This document shows, in pieces, positions 45,889 through 57,073 of a DNA stretch of 58,000 nt. The translations under genes were made by a program, and so were the position numbers. The stretch lies in contig NC_081408.1 in the NCBI RefSeq assembly GCF_030272615.1, positions 336,196,793-336,254,792 on the forward strand, written 5' to 3'. The notes below the pieces were generated by a model that was not told the origin of the DNA, searched no databases, and was given only the letters and a program-made list of their open reading frames with translations. Positions within the stretch are counted from its first letter, which is position 1; the number at the start of each line of letters is the position of its first letter. The DNA comes from Cryptomeria japonica. Taxonomy: Eukaryota > Streptophyta > Pinopsida > Cupressales > Cupressaceae.

Positions 45889-46989
45889 TACTTTTAACTT
45901 CTTTTTTAATGTTGATGTTAAACTGCTCAACATGAGTATGTTAAGAACGTTTAAAATACTACACAATGGTAAATGTTATGCATGTCTTACACAATATAAA
46001 TATGGAAAATTATTTTATGCTGTATGTTTTAACACAAATCATTATAATATGACATGTATAGGGGAGAGGAGTCACTAGTGGAGTGGGGACATGAAGTGAG
46101 GATATCTGTGAAGGGTTTTAAGACTCACAGTGGAGCTGTCAAGTAGTAAAAATATGTTATAAATATTATCAGATGCTATAATCAAATGTATCACACATGT
46201 ACACATCCAAAGTGTTTTATAATAGGTGTATATTTGTCCAAAATATAATCTAGCAAGTACAGTTTGACAAGTCAGAGCATATTCAGTAGACAACTATTAG
46301 AACCCATATTGCATCAATGGTGGTAAGAAAATGACCACAACATGTAACTTTGCATCCACACATAAGACAAACTTGACTTAAAATGTTAACCTTAACCGCT
46401 CAATATTTTATCATTTACAAAACAAAAAGTGAATCCATGTCATCAAGGTACAAGACATTCCATCCCATCACAAGGACCAATCAAATCCATTGCCAGTCAG
46501 TGAGTTCCGGATTCATAGTATACTTATCAAACAAAATCCACCACATTATGTCCCATTGACCACAATCAAGCACCCAACTACTAGTCACTTAACACACAAA
46601 AGCCACCACATTGTGTCCTTGCAAATGATCCAATGTCCCAAGAGTATCCCATTTAATTTCTATTATTTGATGAGCACATAACATGTGTAAACACACAAGA
46701 GAGGTCATGAAGGCTGATATTTATCAACCATTATCAAGCACATCCCTTCAACTTATATCAAGCATACACATGCAAGGGAATCATTGCAAACTTGACAAGT
46801 ACATGCTATTGAAACATTAAAGATTCCAAAAAGAAATTATATTAATCATATCCATGGGAAAACCTATTTTGGTAAGTAAAGGTAAGAATTAATTGGTTTG
46901 ATCTCTTCAATCTAAATGCACGCATATCATTTTTTTAATCTAATGTAGGATCACAAATCTAAGTTGATACCTCTTTTGTTGAGAGCTCA

Positions 46990-47665
46990 TTTGACTAATA
47001 TCACATGGGTCTTGATCACTAGAGCTATATTTATAATTAATTTTAATATATGTTTTTTTTTTTACTAACACACATGGGTCTTGATCACTAGAGCTATATC
47101 TATAATAAATTTTAATATATATTTTTTTTGAACCAACACAATAACATACTTACTAGCTAATTTATAATCATTTTTAATATAAAATTTTGACTAAACCAAC
47201 ACAACATACTAACTATTTATTTAAAAACATATTCGCTAGAATAATATATATAATCATTTTAAATATTATTTTTTTCTAAACCAACATAAAATACTAACTA
47301 TTTAAGTGAAACCATGTTCATAGAATTATATTTATTATCATTTTTAATATATATTTTTTTCCTAAACCAACACAACATACTAACTATTTATGTGAAATCA
47401 TCTAAAGTTATATTATAAACATTTTTAATATATTTTTTCTCTAAACCGACACAACATCTAAAATTATATTTATAATCAATTTTAATATATTTTTTTTCCT
47501 AAACCAACACAACATACTAACAATTTACCTAAACCATGTTCACTAAAATTATACTTATAATCATTTTTAATATATATTTTTACTAAAATAGCACAACATA
47601 CTAACTATTTACCTAAAAACATATTACTGAAATTATATTTATAATATTTTTAAATATTAAAAAAA
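46990..47665. repeat. Minisatellite, about nine degenerate units
   Basis: Units combine CTAAACCAACACAACATACTAACTATTTA, AC(C/T)ATGTTCACTAAAATTATA and TTTATAATCATTTTTAATATATATTTTTTT. Starts of the CCAACACAACAT block are near 47133, 47193, 47277, 47364, 47442, 47500 and 47584. Two variant units carrying CACATGGGTCTTGATCACTAGAG open the array. Period ranges from about 58 to 87 bp because of deletions. Confidence 0.75.
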
Positions 47666-49337
47666 ATCCAAAAATTATTTATAAGGTAAATTAGTTCTTA
47701 GTGCAAAAGAAGAGATAAAATGTAAAAATTAATTCTACCATCTCAGCCCATTAAATATTCTTCCTCGTAGCATGAATGAAAAGGAAAGCCATAATACAGG
47801 AGAAATTTGATTTTCAATATTAAAAATTCAATCAACAAAACAAAGATAAAATCAATATCAAACATTCAATAAAGAGAGAAATATTACATATCTCAATCCA
47901 TGAAAGAACTTTCTTTATCCTAATGAAGTATGAGTGTGTATGCCAAACAACTAAAATTGATATCCATGGAAGGATTATCTTTATTTAGCCAACTACCAGT
48001 TCCTATGAGCTATGTGACTATCAATTCTATACACCAAAGTAACCATATGCAATTTCATAAATTTTATGTATTTATAAAACAACAAACTTCTATATTTTTT
48101 CAATAACACTTATTCTTGATATTGTAATGTGAATCTACTTCTTCCTTTTAAATTTAAATGGATATTATTTTCAATTTTAATGCCTCTAATTAACTATATT
48201 TAAAATTCTAGATAATCTTCAATTGTGAGCTTAGATATGACTTAACAAATATTTAAATTAGAATACTTTTAGAGGTGACTATTTTTTACATATAATAAAA
48301 AATATCAATTTGTAATAAGTTTGGCATATACTTTATAATTTATATTTTAGAAAATTTGTAATATATAATATTAAACATTCTATTAATAACATTTAGAAAT
48401 GTAGAGGAAGAGAACATATGGAAGAGAACATAGAGTTGAAAGAATTGGTCCACGAATGTTAGATTAAATGTATAAGCAAATAAGTATTAGTTTGCACTTT
48501 GTTAAAGAGTAGGTAGAAGAGTTCTAGTTAATATTAGATAAGTAAGGTTTAGTCAGCATTAGATAGGTGAATGTTAGTTTCAGTTTCAGTTTCAAAGTTT
48601 GGATTTGTAGGAAGTTGTTAATTTTCTCGAAAGTTATAAAACCATGTAAAAAAAATTAATTGAATATATATAAATAAATAAAAATTGTGTCGAAAATCCA
48701 TTTTTTGTTGTATTAAAGCCAAGTCAAGTCTAACTCTCTTCAAAGAGGGGCTTATTAAATATATCATTATATGGGAAATACAATCATTAGAGTTCAATTA
48801 GGGTATGCTAGAGTATAAATTAAGCTAGTTGTGTGTTATCAGTGAAGTTTTAATAAGCATGCTGCAAAGAAATATATGTAGAAGATAACTAAAACTTGTT
48901 CTTGTAATGATCCTAAGAGAGTCAAATCTTGTCATTGCTACCTATTGTAGCCATTATAATAGAGAAAATATTTTTTCTTGCAAGAAACACCAATTGGAGG
49001 GAACACTTTTACTAGAAAATGGGAGAGCTACCAAAACTTGAAGATTCTAACCTAACCACCATTCTAAATTAGCAAAGAAGAAAATGATATAAATTTATGT
49101 TCATTTCATTTCATTAAACTTTTAGATTAAAGTAACAAATAATGATAAATAGATAATGACACAATTGCCATTCACAATGCCAGTTGACTCCAAACCACCT
49201 CTCATAACTAATGGAAGCAACTCATAACCTTTGTACAATATGTTATGTTATAGTCACTTGACCAATTTCTATAGGCCCTCACTTAGTCATAAAAGGCATA
49301 CCTTCACAGTCCATATTATGCCACAAATTAAAAATAG

Positions 49338-49350
49338 CACACACACACAC
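49338..49350. repeat. (CA)n microsatellite
   Basis: Six to seven CA units followed by ATGCATATATACAC. It is short and ordinary. Confidence 0.7.
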
Positions 49351-49656
49351 ATGCATATATACACCTCCCAATGGACAATACAACCTAAAGATACACATAG
49401 AAACATGTCATACACAAATGGAAATGACCCATTGATTAACAACATTGGAAAATCAGTAGAAGGACATTTCTCTTTTATTATATTGATTCTATTATAGAAA
49501 TTACAAAAAAAAAATTTATGACATAACTATACAAATAAGGAATTTTGGACCTTCCCTTGCTTTTCGCTAAATATCTAGGCCTACACATGAAAACCAAAGG
49601 CTTCTTTTTTTCTTGAGTTTATCACTCCCTAAAATACATTGCCTTCAACAACTATG

Positions 49657-50722
49657 TGTTGGCAAGAGACACTGTGTAGGTCATTCGGTGTTGTCATTGA
49701 TGGCAACTATGGTCAAAGATCCTATCCAGAATTCTTGATTTTTCTATACAGGAAGTCAGAATGCAGTATTTTGATCGACATTTCATTTTGGTTGAATATT
49801 TTGTGTTACAAAGCTAGAAGAAGATAGTCAGATGTCTGGAGTACCTTATTCCAAAGTCTTAGCCTCCGGTGATGATTGTCGTGTAAGTCAGAAGATTCGA
49901 TGTACAGGTTTTGGGGTTGAACAGTGTAATATGGTTGACTTGTACAGTTGATCATTGTGTGGAATTGATGGTAATTTTGGTGATTGTTTTTGTGATCGAG
50001 GATGTTTAGCTGATATTTGGGAAGCGTGTGGACAATTCTTTTTGGTCCACATATGCATTGGAGTTCGGATCAAGTCGACTATGCATACTCGTTTCATTAT
50101 TTGTATAAAATTCTTGAAGCCAACATGTAGAAGACCTAATTTAATGTTGCAAAAATATATAAGACCAATGGATATGATCATTTTATATATCCATAGAGGT
50201 ATGTGGAAAGTGGTTTTGATTGAATATGCACAGTTCCACGTTCACAAGTGAAGGATTGCTCTGGTATAATGTAGAAGAGTGGAACATAGCAGTATAAGGT
50301 GAAGTGTGTACAATATGTATAATGAACTTAACCGAAACTATAATTTGGCATTGGTAGATGCTATTCGTTAGTTCATTTCACTCTTATGATCTTTGTAATT
50401 GTTTGTAAGGCAATGAGCCTTCTCAAGGGTTGTAGCCCTTCTTGCTTTGTAATTGAGTAGTGAGCTCTAGGAAGTGTGCCCAAATGCATGCACATGCATT
50501 CCCTTGTAATACTTTTAACTAAGTATAATTATCTTATGGGTCTCATCCCCATCGTCGTTTTTCCACATATAAATCTTGGTGTTATGGTGTTGTTGTTGAT
50601 TTCTTTGTGTTTTTTGCATCTCTCTTTTGTTCATTTGCATTAAGTTCTTGAAAGAACAAGTTAATAATGTCAAAAATTACAGAACACTGACTTACCCCCT
50701 CTTAGTGACCTTGATTCCAACA
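49657..50722 (+). mobile_element. Copia-type solo LTR (1066 bp)
   Basis: It starts TGTTGGCAAGAG and ends GATTCCAACA, the TGTTGG...CCAACA termini common in plant Ty1/copia LTRs. The flanks CTATG (49652-49656) and CTATA (50723-50727) are a 5-bp target duplication with one change. The 3' third has T-rich and TTGTAATAC-like segments typical of the transcript end region. There is no internal region or partner, so it is a solo LTR; the plus orientation is inferred from the polyadenylation-like side. Confidence 0.75.
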
Positions 50723-50994
50723 CTATAGTCCCCACCTTCATCAAAAATTATTGCTTTCATTCTTATTATCTTTCGTAAATCCTTCCTTCTCACATAGACT
50801 TCTTATCATTTGTCTTTTTTAAGTCTCTTAATCTTCTTTGTTATCCCTTACATGGCATATCCTTTCTTCTTCAATACATGACAAGATATTATAGGTTCCA
50901 TGGAAGAATGGAAACCATGAGATAGAGTATCCTTTTTTTTTCATAAGTAGTAGAAATTTTCCACAGCAACTTAAATAGTGATATTATTATCAAG
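50723..50994. other. Short spacer between two LTRs
   Basis: T-rich sequence without any reading frame or repeat I can identify. Confidence 0.5.
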
Positions 50995-52363
50995 TGTAAT
51001 GTGAGGAAATAGGGTATTCACAAGCTTATTCATGTAAACTAGGAACTAGACCTATTTCCACAAGGGAATTACATCAAGGAGAGATGGGATCAATAGATTC
51101 AAGATCTCAATTATGTAAAAAGGGGTAAATGATGGTTGGATTCCACCTCTTTTTGTTTGAGTTGAATTGGATACTGAAAAAGATGTATTAAAGTGAAGAT
51201 CTAGGGATAAAGATGAAAAAGTGACATAAATGAACATAAACAAGCAATTGTAGGTCTGATACGAAGTTGTGAACATAGATTTGAGATGAGAAAGATGAAC
51301 AAAACCTGTGACTAAATTTGAGCCTAAAAAATTAGGATAATGGAACTCTAGATGGCCTTGTCCTTAGAATGTCAAATGTAGATGAAGTTAACCTATTTGA
51401 AACCAGAATATTGCTTAGAATCTACCCTATAATTTTTGTTACAAATTTGTCAGATAGAGGTGTGCAAGGCAACCATATCTTCCACTTTTCATGCTTACAA
51501 AATCTAGATATGATCATCTCTATTCATTCTACCTAATCCCAGATTTACAGCTTCTAAACCTATAACCTGCACTTGTAAAAGAGAGAAAGATGTTGAGAAT
51601 AGGAATTTGCCTAGGTCAAACCCTAGGTTCAGAATTAACCCTTGAAATGAATCAAAATATATAAGTAAATGCTACATACATTATACCTCATATTTGTTGT
51701 AGATGATTGAAAGTTGATGATATAATGCTCTTTGAATTTGATCACAAGTGTTGATACAATAACATGACATGACAAGACATGAATGACCTAATCATAAACA
51801 CATTCTTGCATGATGATTGATGTAATTTGATGCTCTGTGATGTATAGATATTGAATAATTATTGAAGAATATGCTGGGATGAAATGTCGCCTTGATGCTC
51901 AAAGCTTGATGATTGGAATGCTTGATAAAAAATGCTTATGATATGTTGTGTTGATAAAATGAATTAGAGGAATGCTCTTACATAGGGTTCTCAAGGTGTT
52001 TCCCTAATTAGGCCAACCTCCAATGGTCAAACTAAGGCATCATGATTCAAAACCAATGGAAAGGAAACATGCATAGGGATATTAGAATTTGGGCTCAGTT
52101 TGGGAGGACAAAGGCTTCCCAGGAACCATTGTCCTAGGACAAGGATACCCCAGGCACCTTTGTCCACTCAAAACAAGGTGAATAGTGTAGAGATAGGGTG
52201 CCATATCCCAAGATAGAGGTTTATACCACCATGTGAATAGATGACACCAATTTTGAGGTAAAAGACAAAAAATAGGCTTGGGTGAGAGATAAAATGGGTC
52301 ACACTAAGATAGGGGCACAAATAGTGGTATTAATTGTACATGGTTATGATTTATAATGTTACA
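50995..52363 (-). mobile_element. Lone LTR of a family distantly related to the gag-protease element
   Basis: It ends in TGTTACA at 52363 followed on the plus strand by TTTATCCCCCACTTTAGCAAGAGTAT. Its reverse complement is the polypurine tract AAAGTGGGGGATAAA, nearly the same as in the element at 31732-39408. Inside, TTTGCCTAGGTCAAACCCTAGG followed by CAGAATTAACC corresponds to GGTCAAACCCCGGTTTTGGAATTAACC of that family. The left end TGTAATGTGAGG at 50995 is my best estimate. The partner LTR is not in the window. Confidence 0.6.
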
Positions 52364-53041
52364 TTTATCCCCCACTTTAGCAAGAGTATGATTATACATG
52401 CATACTCATCATAGATTATGACAGAGAAAGAGAGAGAGGGGGTGCAAGACTATAAGGAAAAAAGACAATGATAAATTTGAGGGAACAAGCCTGCAAACTT
52501 AGGATCTTAACTCACATAATCACATACAAGGACACACAAAATAATACAAAAATAAAAGGAAAAAAATGAAAATGGACAAACAAAGACAAAAGACACACAA
52601 AAGGGGGTTCATACTAAAAACAAGGTCTCCGAGTCAACTAGTTGAAGGAACCTTGATAATCAAAATGTCTCAACTACTAATATCATTATCGAAATGTTAT
52701 TGCAAGAGCACCACAAACAAGGTGTACAAGATTTGTTGCAACTCTTGTTATAAACAAGGGTTACAAGTGGACTCAGATTCAACCCTAGTTCAGGAGGCTC
52801 TTCTAAGCTCAAGATTACAAGAAAACAAAAGCAAACAACTTCCAAATTCATCCCTTCCAGAAGGAGGATAGTGTCCATTGCAAATCAACCTACAAAATCA
52901 AAAAATCCAAGTCATGAAAGCACTTCTCAATTGAAGTCCACACATACAACAAAGAAGAAAAATAATTATGTTACATGACAACCCATCAGTCTAGGGATAA
53001 AACTCTTTTCCACTTTAGACACCCAAGCAACATCAACAACC
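52364..53041. other. Remnant of the internal 3' end next to the lone LTR
   Basis: It begins with the polypurine tract and a stretch like the 3' non-coding part of the gag-protease element (AACTTAGGATCTTAACTCAC against GACTAAGGATCTTATGACTTCG). Further right the similarity is lost. A 101-codon plus frame at 52566-52871 has no motif. The junction with the plus-strand Tat pol, somewhere before 53042, cannot be placed. Confidence 0.45.
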
Positions 53042-54061
53042 TTGTCAGATAAAACCCCTACAATAGTTATCAACAAACCTTTCACATCAGCAGACATCCC
53101 TATAATATACAGTGACAAAGTTCTACCTAGTGATTCCAAGATGGATTCACATGAATGTGAATGGGTTTTTTTAGCCTCACATGAATCTGAAGAGGATTCT
53201 CTTGATACTCTTGTAGACAAAGGCATTGAAGAAGGGGCATGGATCAAAACCTTATGGGATTCGGATACTGAAGATACTTCAAGATCAAATAGGTCACCTC
53301 CCAAACCTGATTACAAAGAGGATAGTACTGATGATGACCTTGATTCCTCTATCCTAACCATAATTGATGCATCATATGAACTCTACCTTATTGATGAGTT
53401 AATGCCAATAATCCACTATGAACTCATTGATTGGGATCAACTCGATCCTCTATACCTTAACACCTTCCAAAATGATGACATGATCATAGACTTTCTTGAA
53501 TTACGTGATAACATACCAAGAAGGGATCACAAAGATGGGTATGCTATTGAACTTAACAATGCTACTTACTTTGGAGAGAATGCCAACCCTTTAAGTCACA
53601 AAAATATTACAATCAAAACAGGATCCTCTGGTGAAAACCACACTGTGGCACTTTTGGATCCCAAAAAAGTAAAAATAAAGGATGCATCCAAGGGTGAAAA
53701 CCTCTCCGAGGCACCTGAAGATGGAAGGCTTGACATTCTCCCCTTTAGAACTAATCAAGAGAGACCGTCTATTCTCCTAGAAGACACAAAGGAAGTCAAT
53801 CTAAGGGCACCATAAAATCCACACGTAATACATCTAGCAAAATCATTAACTCCAACCGAAGATCCTAATTTTATAGAGTTCTTTCAAAAGCGACAAATCA
53901 ATTTTGCATGGTCCTATGCAAATATGCTAGGACTAGATCCAAAGCTAATAATGCATCATTTGATAGTAGAAGAAGGAGCCAAACTAGTAAAACAAAAGCT
54001 CAGAAAGATGCATCCTTAGATCGCATTGTTAGTAAAAACATAACTCAAAAAGCTATTAGAT
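53042..54061 (+). pseudogene. Tat-lineage pol: spacer before the reverse transcriptase
   Basis: A 257-codon acidic frame (residues like DKGIEEGAWIKTLWDSDTED) ends at 53815. The same frame continues past stops with NPHVIHLAKSLTPTEDP, FFQKRQINFAWSYANMLGLD and MHHLIVEEGAKLVKQKLRKM. That last part is the conserved lead-in to Tat/Ogre-type reverse transcriptases. Stops at 53813-53815, 54018-54020 (TAG) and near 54040 (TAA) break it. The protease and gag expected upstream are not present, so the element is truncated on its 5' side. Confidence 0.7.
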
Positions 54062-55260
54062 GTGGGTTTCATAAGACCCATTGATTATGTAGAACGGATC
54101 TCCAACATTGTACCAGTGGCAAAACCAACTAGGATCATTTGTATCTGTATGGATTTTAGAGATCAAAACAAAGCATGTCCTAAGGATGACTTCCCTCTTC
54201 CAAACATTGATATGATCATAGACCTCACATCAGTACATGCAATGCTATCACTCATGGATGGCTTTTCATGATACAACCAGATCAAGATTGCCCCAGAGGA
54301 TCAACACAAAACAACTTTTACATGTCTGTGGGGTACATACTGTTGGAATGTAATGCCATTCAATCTCAAGAATGCAGGTGCCACATATCAACGGGAAACA
54401 ACTACTATCTTCCATGACATGATGCATACACTAATGGAAAACTATGTGGATGATTTATTATCTAAATCATTAATAAGAGAGTGTCACCTCATTGTGCTAG
54501 ACACAATCTTCACCAGAATGGAACAATACAATGTCCACCTCAATCCAAAGAAGTGTGTCTTTGGAGTGACCTCTGGGAAGCTCCTAGGATACATTGTCTC
54601 AAATAAAGGAATTGAGGTTGATCCCACAAAGGTAAAAGAAATCATAGAGATGCCACCTCCTAAGAACATCAGTCAATTAAGGACATTACAAGGGAGGCTA
54701 CAGTCAATTTGTCGCTTCATTGCACAATTGTCCAATAAGTGTCATCCCTTCACACATCTACTCCATAAGAATATTCATTTCAAATGGGAAGAGAATTGTC
54801 AGCAAGCATTCCAGCAACTTAAGGATTACCTGATGATCCCACCATTACTAACACCACCATCTCTAGATAGGCCCTTGTTATTATACATATCAGCTACAGC
54901 TATGGCCTTAGGATTATTACTAGCACAACATAATACAGAAGGAAAAGAATGTGCAGTGTACTACATCTATAGGGCACTAGTAGGGTACGAACTCAATTAT
55001 ATCCCTATTGAACGAGCTTGTCTTGCAACAATTTTAGCAGAAACCAAATTAAGGCATTACATGCTGACACACAAGATACAACTCATTGCCAAGATAGATC
55101 CACTCAAGTACTTTCTCAATAAAGAAACACTAATAGGTCATTTGGCAAAGTGGGTTATGCTCCTTAGCGAATTTGACATAGAGTATGTGGACCAAAAATA
55201 AATCAAAGGGCAGATCATTGCAGATTAGTTGATCGAAGCACCACTCATAGGAGACCATCC
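54062..55260 (+). pseudogene. Tat-lineage reverse transcriptase and RNase H
   Basis: The RT motifs read in one frame: GFIRPIDYVERISNIVPVAK, DFRDQNKACPKDDFPLPNID, YNQIKIAPEDQHKTTFTC, MPFNLKNAGATYQRE, the polymerase box NYVDDLLSKS near 54445, then LNPKKCVFGV, LGYIVSNKGIEVDP and ISQLRTLQGRLQS. The RNase H part continues with PLLLYISATAMALGLLLAQ, CAVYYIYRALVGYELNYIPI and LAKWVMLLSEFDIEYV. The first RNase H acidic position reads YISAT, so it is altered. TGA at 54269-54271, TAA at 55199-55201 and TAG near 55228 break the frame. Sequence style places it in the Tat lineage of Ty3/gypsy. Confidence 0.9.
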
Positions 55261-55315
55261 CCTTATCTCAATTTTTCTAGATGAGGGGATCTTCACGGTC
55301 GTATAAGCACAATAA

Positions 55316-55700
55316 TGGAAGTTATATTTTTATGGGTCCTACACTAGACATGGTTCAGGCATTGGCATTCTCTTTATCACACCTCAAGGTGATAGCATTC
55401 CCAAATCATATAGGCTCACATTCACATGCACAAATAACATAACAAATTATGAAGCCTTGATCATAGGACTAAGAATGGTCGTACAATGGAACTTAAAGGA
55501 GCTACAGGTCTATGGAAATTCACAACGAGTAATTCAAACTAAGGATGATAAGCTCATGCCTTACAAAAAAATGGTTGATAATTTCAAGGAATTATTTATA
55601 GCTATCACTTTCAATTAGATTCCTTGAGATCAGAACCCAGTTGTAGATTCAATGGATACAATAGCCTCTCTCCTCGATCTTCCATAGAACTCAACACACT
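55316..55700 (+). pseudogene. Second (archaeal-type) RNase H of the Tat element
   Basis: The plus frame reads WKLYFYGSYTRHGSGIGILF, then RLTFTCTNNITNYEALIIGL, LQVYGNSQRVIQTKDDK and ends in VVDSMDTIASLL. G-S-x-x-x-x-G-S-G-I-G, N-N-x-x-x-YEAL-I-x-GL and the G-(N/D)-S-Q block are those of the additional RNase H that marks Tat-lineage elements. Two catalytic aspartates appear changed (YGSYT and YGNSQ, where D is usual). Stops near 55617-55630 interrupt the end. Confidence 0.8.
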
Positions 55701-55859
55701 ATGAGTTCTTAGTTGAACGGCTTTGGATCCCTACATATGATATCCCAAAATCTGATATGGTATGTCAACTCATTGGTCCTGATTCCTCATAGTATGATGA
55801 GTTTTACGCTTACTTACGTTATCAAATCCTTCCACCAAACCAATCAAACAATCAACGAA

Positions 55860-57032
55860 AACCCTTCATACGCAAACAACCGCTACACTATCATTGTCAA
55901 AACCTTATACGGATGAAGTCTCGAAGGTACTCTCCTCTGATGTTTAGAGAAAGGTGAGGTGACCACAAATTTAGAAGAAGTACATGAAGGTATATGTGGG
56001 GCTCATTCAAGTGGTCCTTCATTGGCTAAAAAGATCATGAGGGTAGGATATTATTGGGCCTCCCTAGAAAAAGACTCCTACTACTTTGTCAGGAAATGAA
56101 AGAAGTGCCAAGTACATAGAGATTTGATACATGCACCAACACAAGAACTGCAACCCATCGCAACAACATGGCCCTTTTGTCAGTGGGGACTTGACCTTGT
56201 GGGTAAAATTCATCCATCTTCATCCAATGGTCACAACTTCATCATTACCACCATAGACTACTTCATCAAGTGGTTCGAAGTCATTCCACTCACCCAAGTA
56301 ACTAGCAAGCAGATCACTTCATTTATCTTAAACTACATTATCTTCTGGTATGGTGTACCGATGTCCATCATCACAAATAATGGGCTTCCTTTCAAAAATC
56401 AATATGTCTGCAAACTCTGTGAGAAGTTTCATATCCAACACCATTTCTCCATCCCATATTACCCACAAGGAAATGGTAAAGCATAAGCCTCAAACAAGAA
56501 TATCCTACAAATCTTAAAGAAGACAGTCAATGATGTCGGTCGCGATTGGCACATTCATTTGAATCCTACACTATGGGCATGTCAAACTAGCATTCGAACC
56601 CCTAAAGGCACAACCCCATACTCACTTGTATATGGAGCAGAGGCCATCTTGCCTATTGAAGTTGAATTACCATCCTTGAAAAATCTGATTACTGATGAAG
56701 AGTACCGAGTCTCCTATCTTCGGGACTTGGAACTGCTTGATGAAAAGTGACAAGCTGCCTACAATCACCTAAAAGCATATCAACAATGCATGAGAAGAAG
56801 CTACATTAATAAGGTTAAACCTCACACGTTTGAGGTAGGAGATCTTGTTCTCAAAGAAAATCCTCTCAATCAACCAAACAAAGAACACCAGGGAAAATTT
56901 GAATCCAATTGGTTAGGTCCATATGTCATCACTACAGTCTTCGGGTCTAGGGCATATTAGTTAGCAACTTCAGAAGGAGAAATACTAGTAGATCCAATCA
57001 GTAGAACGCATCTCAAAAAGTTCCATACATAA
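55860..57032 (+). pseudogene. Integrase of the Tat element, catalytically dead
   Basis: It is in a different frame from RT, so a frameshift lies near 55850. The zinc-binding part reads VHEGICGAHSSGPSLAKKIM and a degraded cysteine pair (a TGA replaces the first cysteine position before KKCQ). The core reads FCQWGLDLVGKIHPSSSNGH (first aspartate present) and MSIITNNGLPFKNQ. The second catalytic aspartate is Asn, and in YYPQGNGKA the following codon, the place of the catalytic glutamate, is TAA (56485-56487). The C-terminal KPHTFEVGDLVLKENPLNQP and KFESNWLGPYVIT follow, a TAG lies at about 56958, and the frame ends at 57030-57032. Confidence 0.9.
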
Positions 57033-57062
57033 GCTATCGGTAAGTGCACAAAGATGGTGGTC

Positions 57063-57073
57063 AAAAAGGGGGG
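57063..57073 (+). other. Polypurine tract of the Tat element
   Basis: AAAAAGGGGGG lies about 30 bp after the end of pol and just before TATAAGTGGACAC. Its place and composition mark the boundary of the 3' LTR. Confidence 0.8.

Larger units (their letters stand above)
45889..49651. other. AT-rich intergenic DNA downstream of the split gene
   Basis: I see no gene. It contains the minisatellite at 46990-47665 and a (CA)n run at 49338-49350. A stretch near 48540-48660 has repeated TTAGTTTCAGTTTCAGTTTC and could be part of an old LTR, but no partner or clear ends were found. Frames of 60-88 codons at 46490, 49231 and elsewhere lack motifs. Confidence 0.5.

Noticed and set aside
49888-50251. Frames of 97 and 98 codons on opposite strands
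   Set aside because: They lie inside the copia-type solo LTR with no motif.
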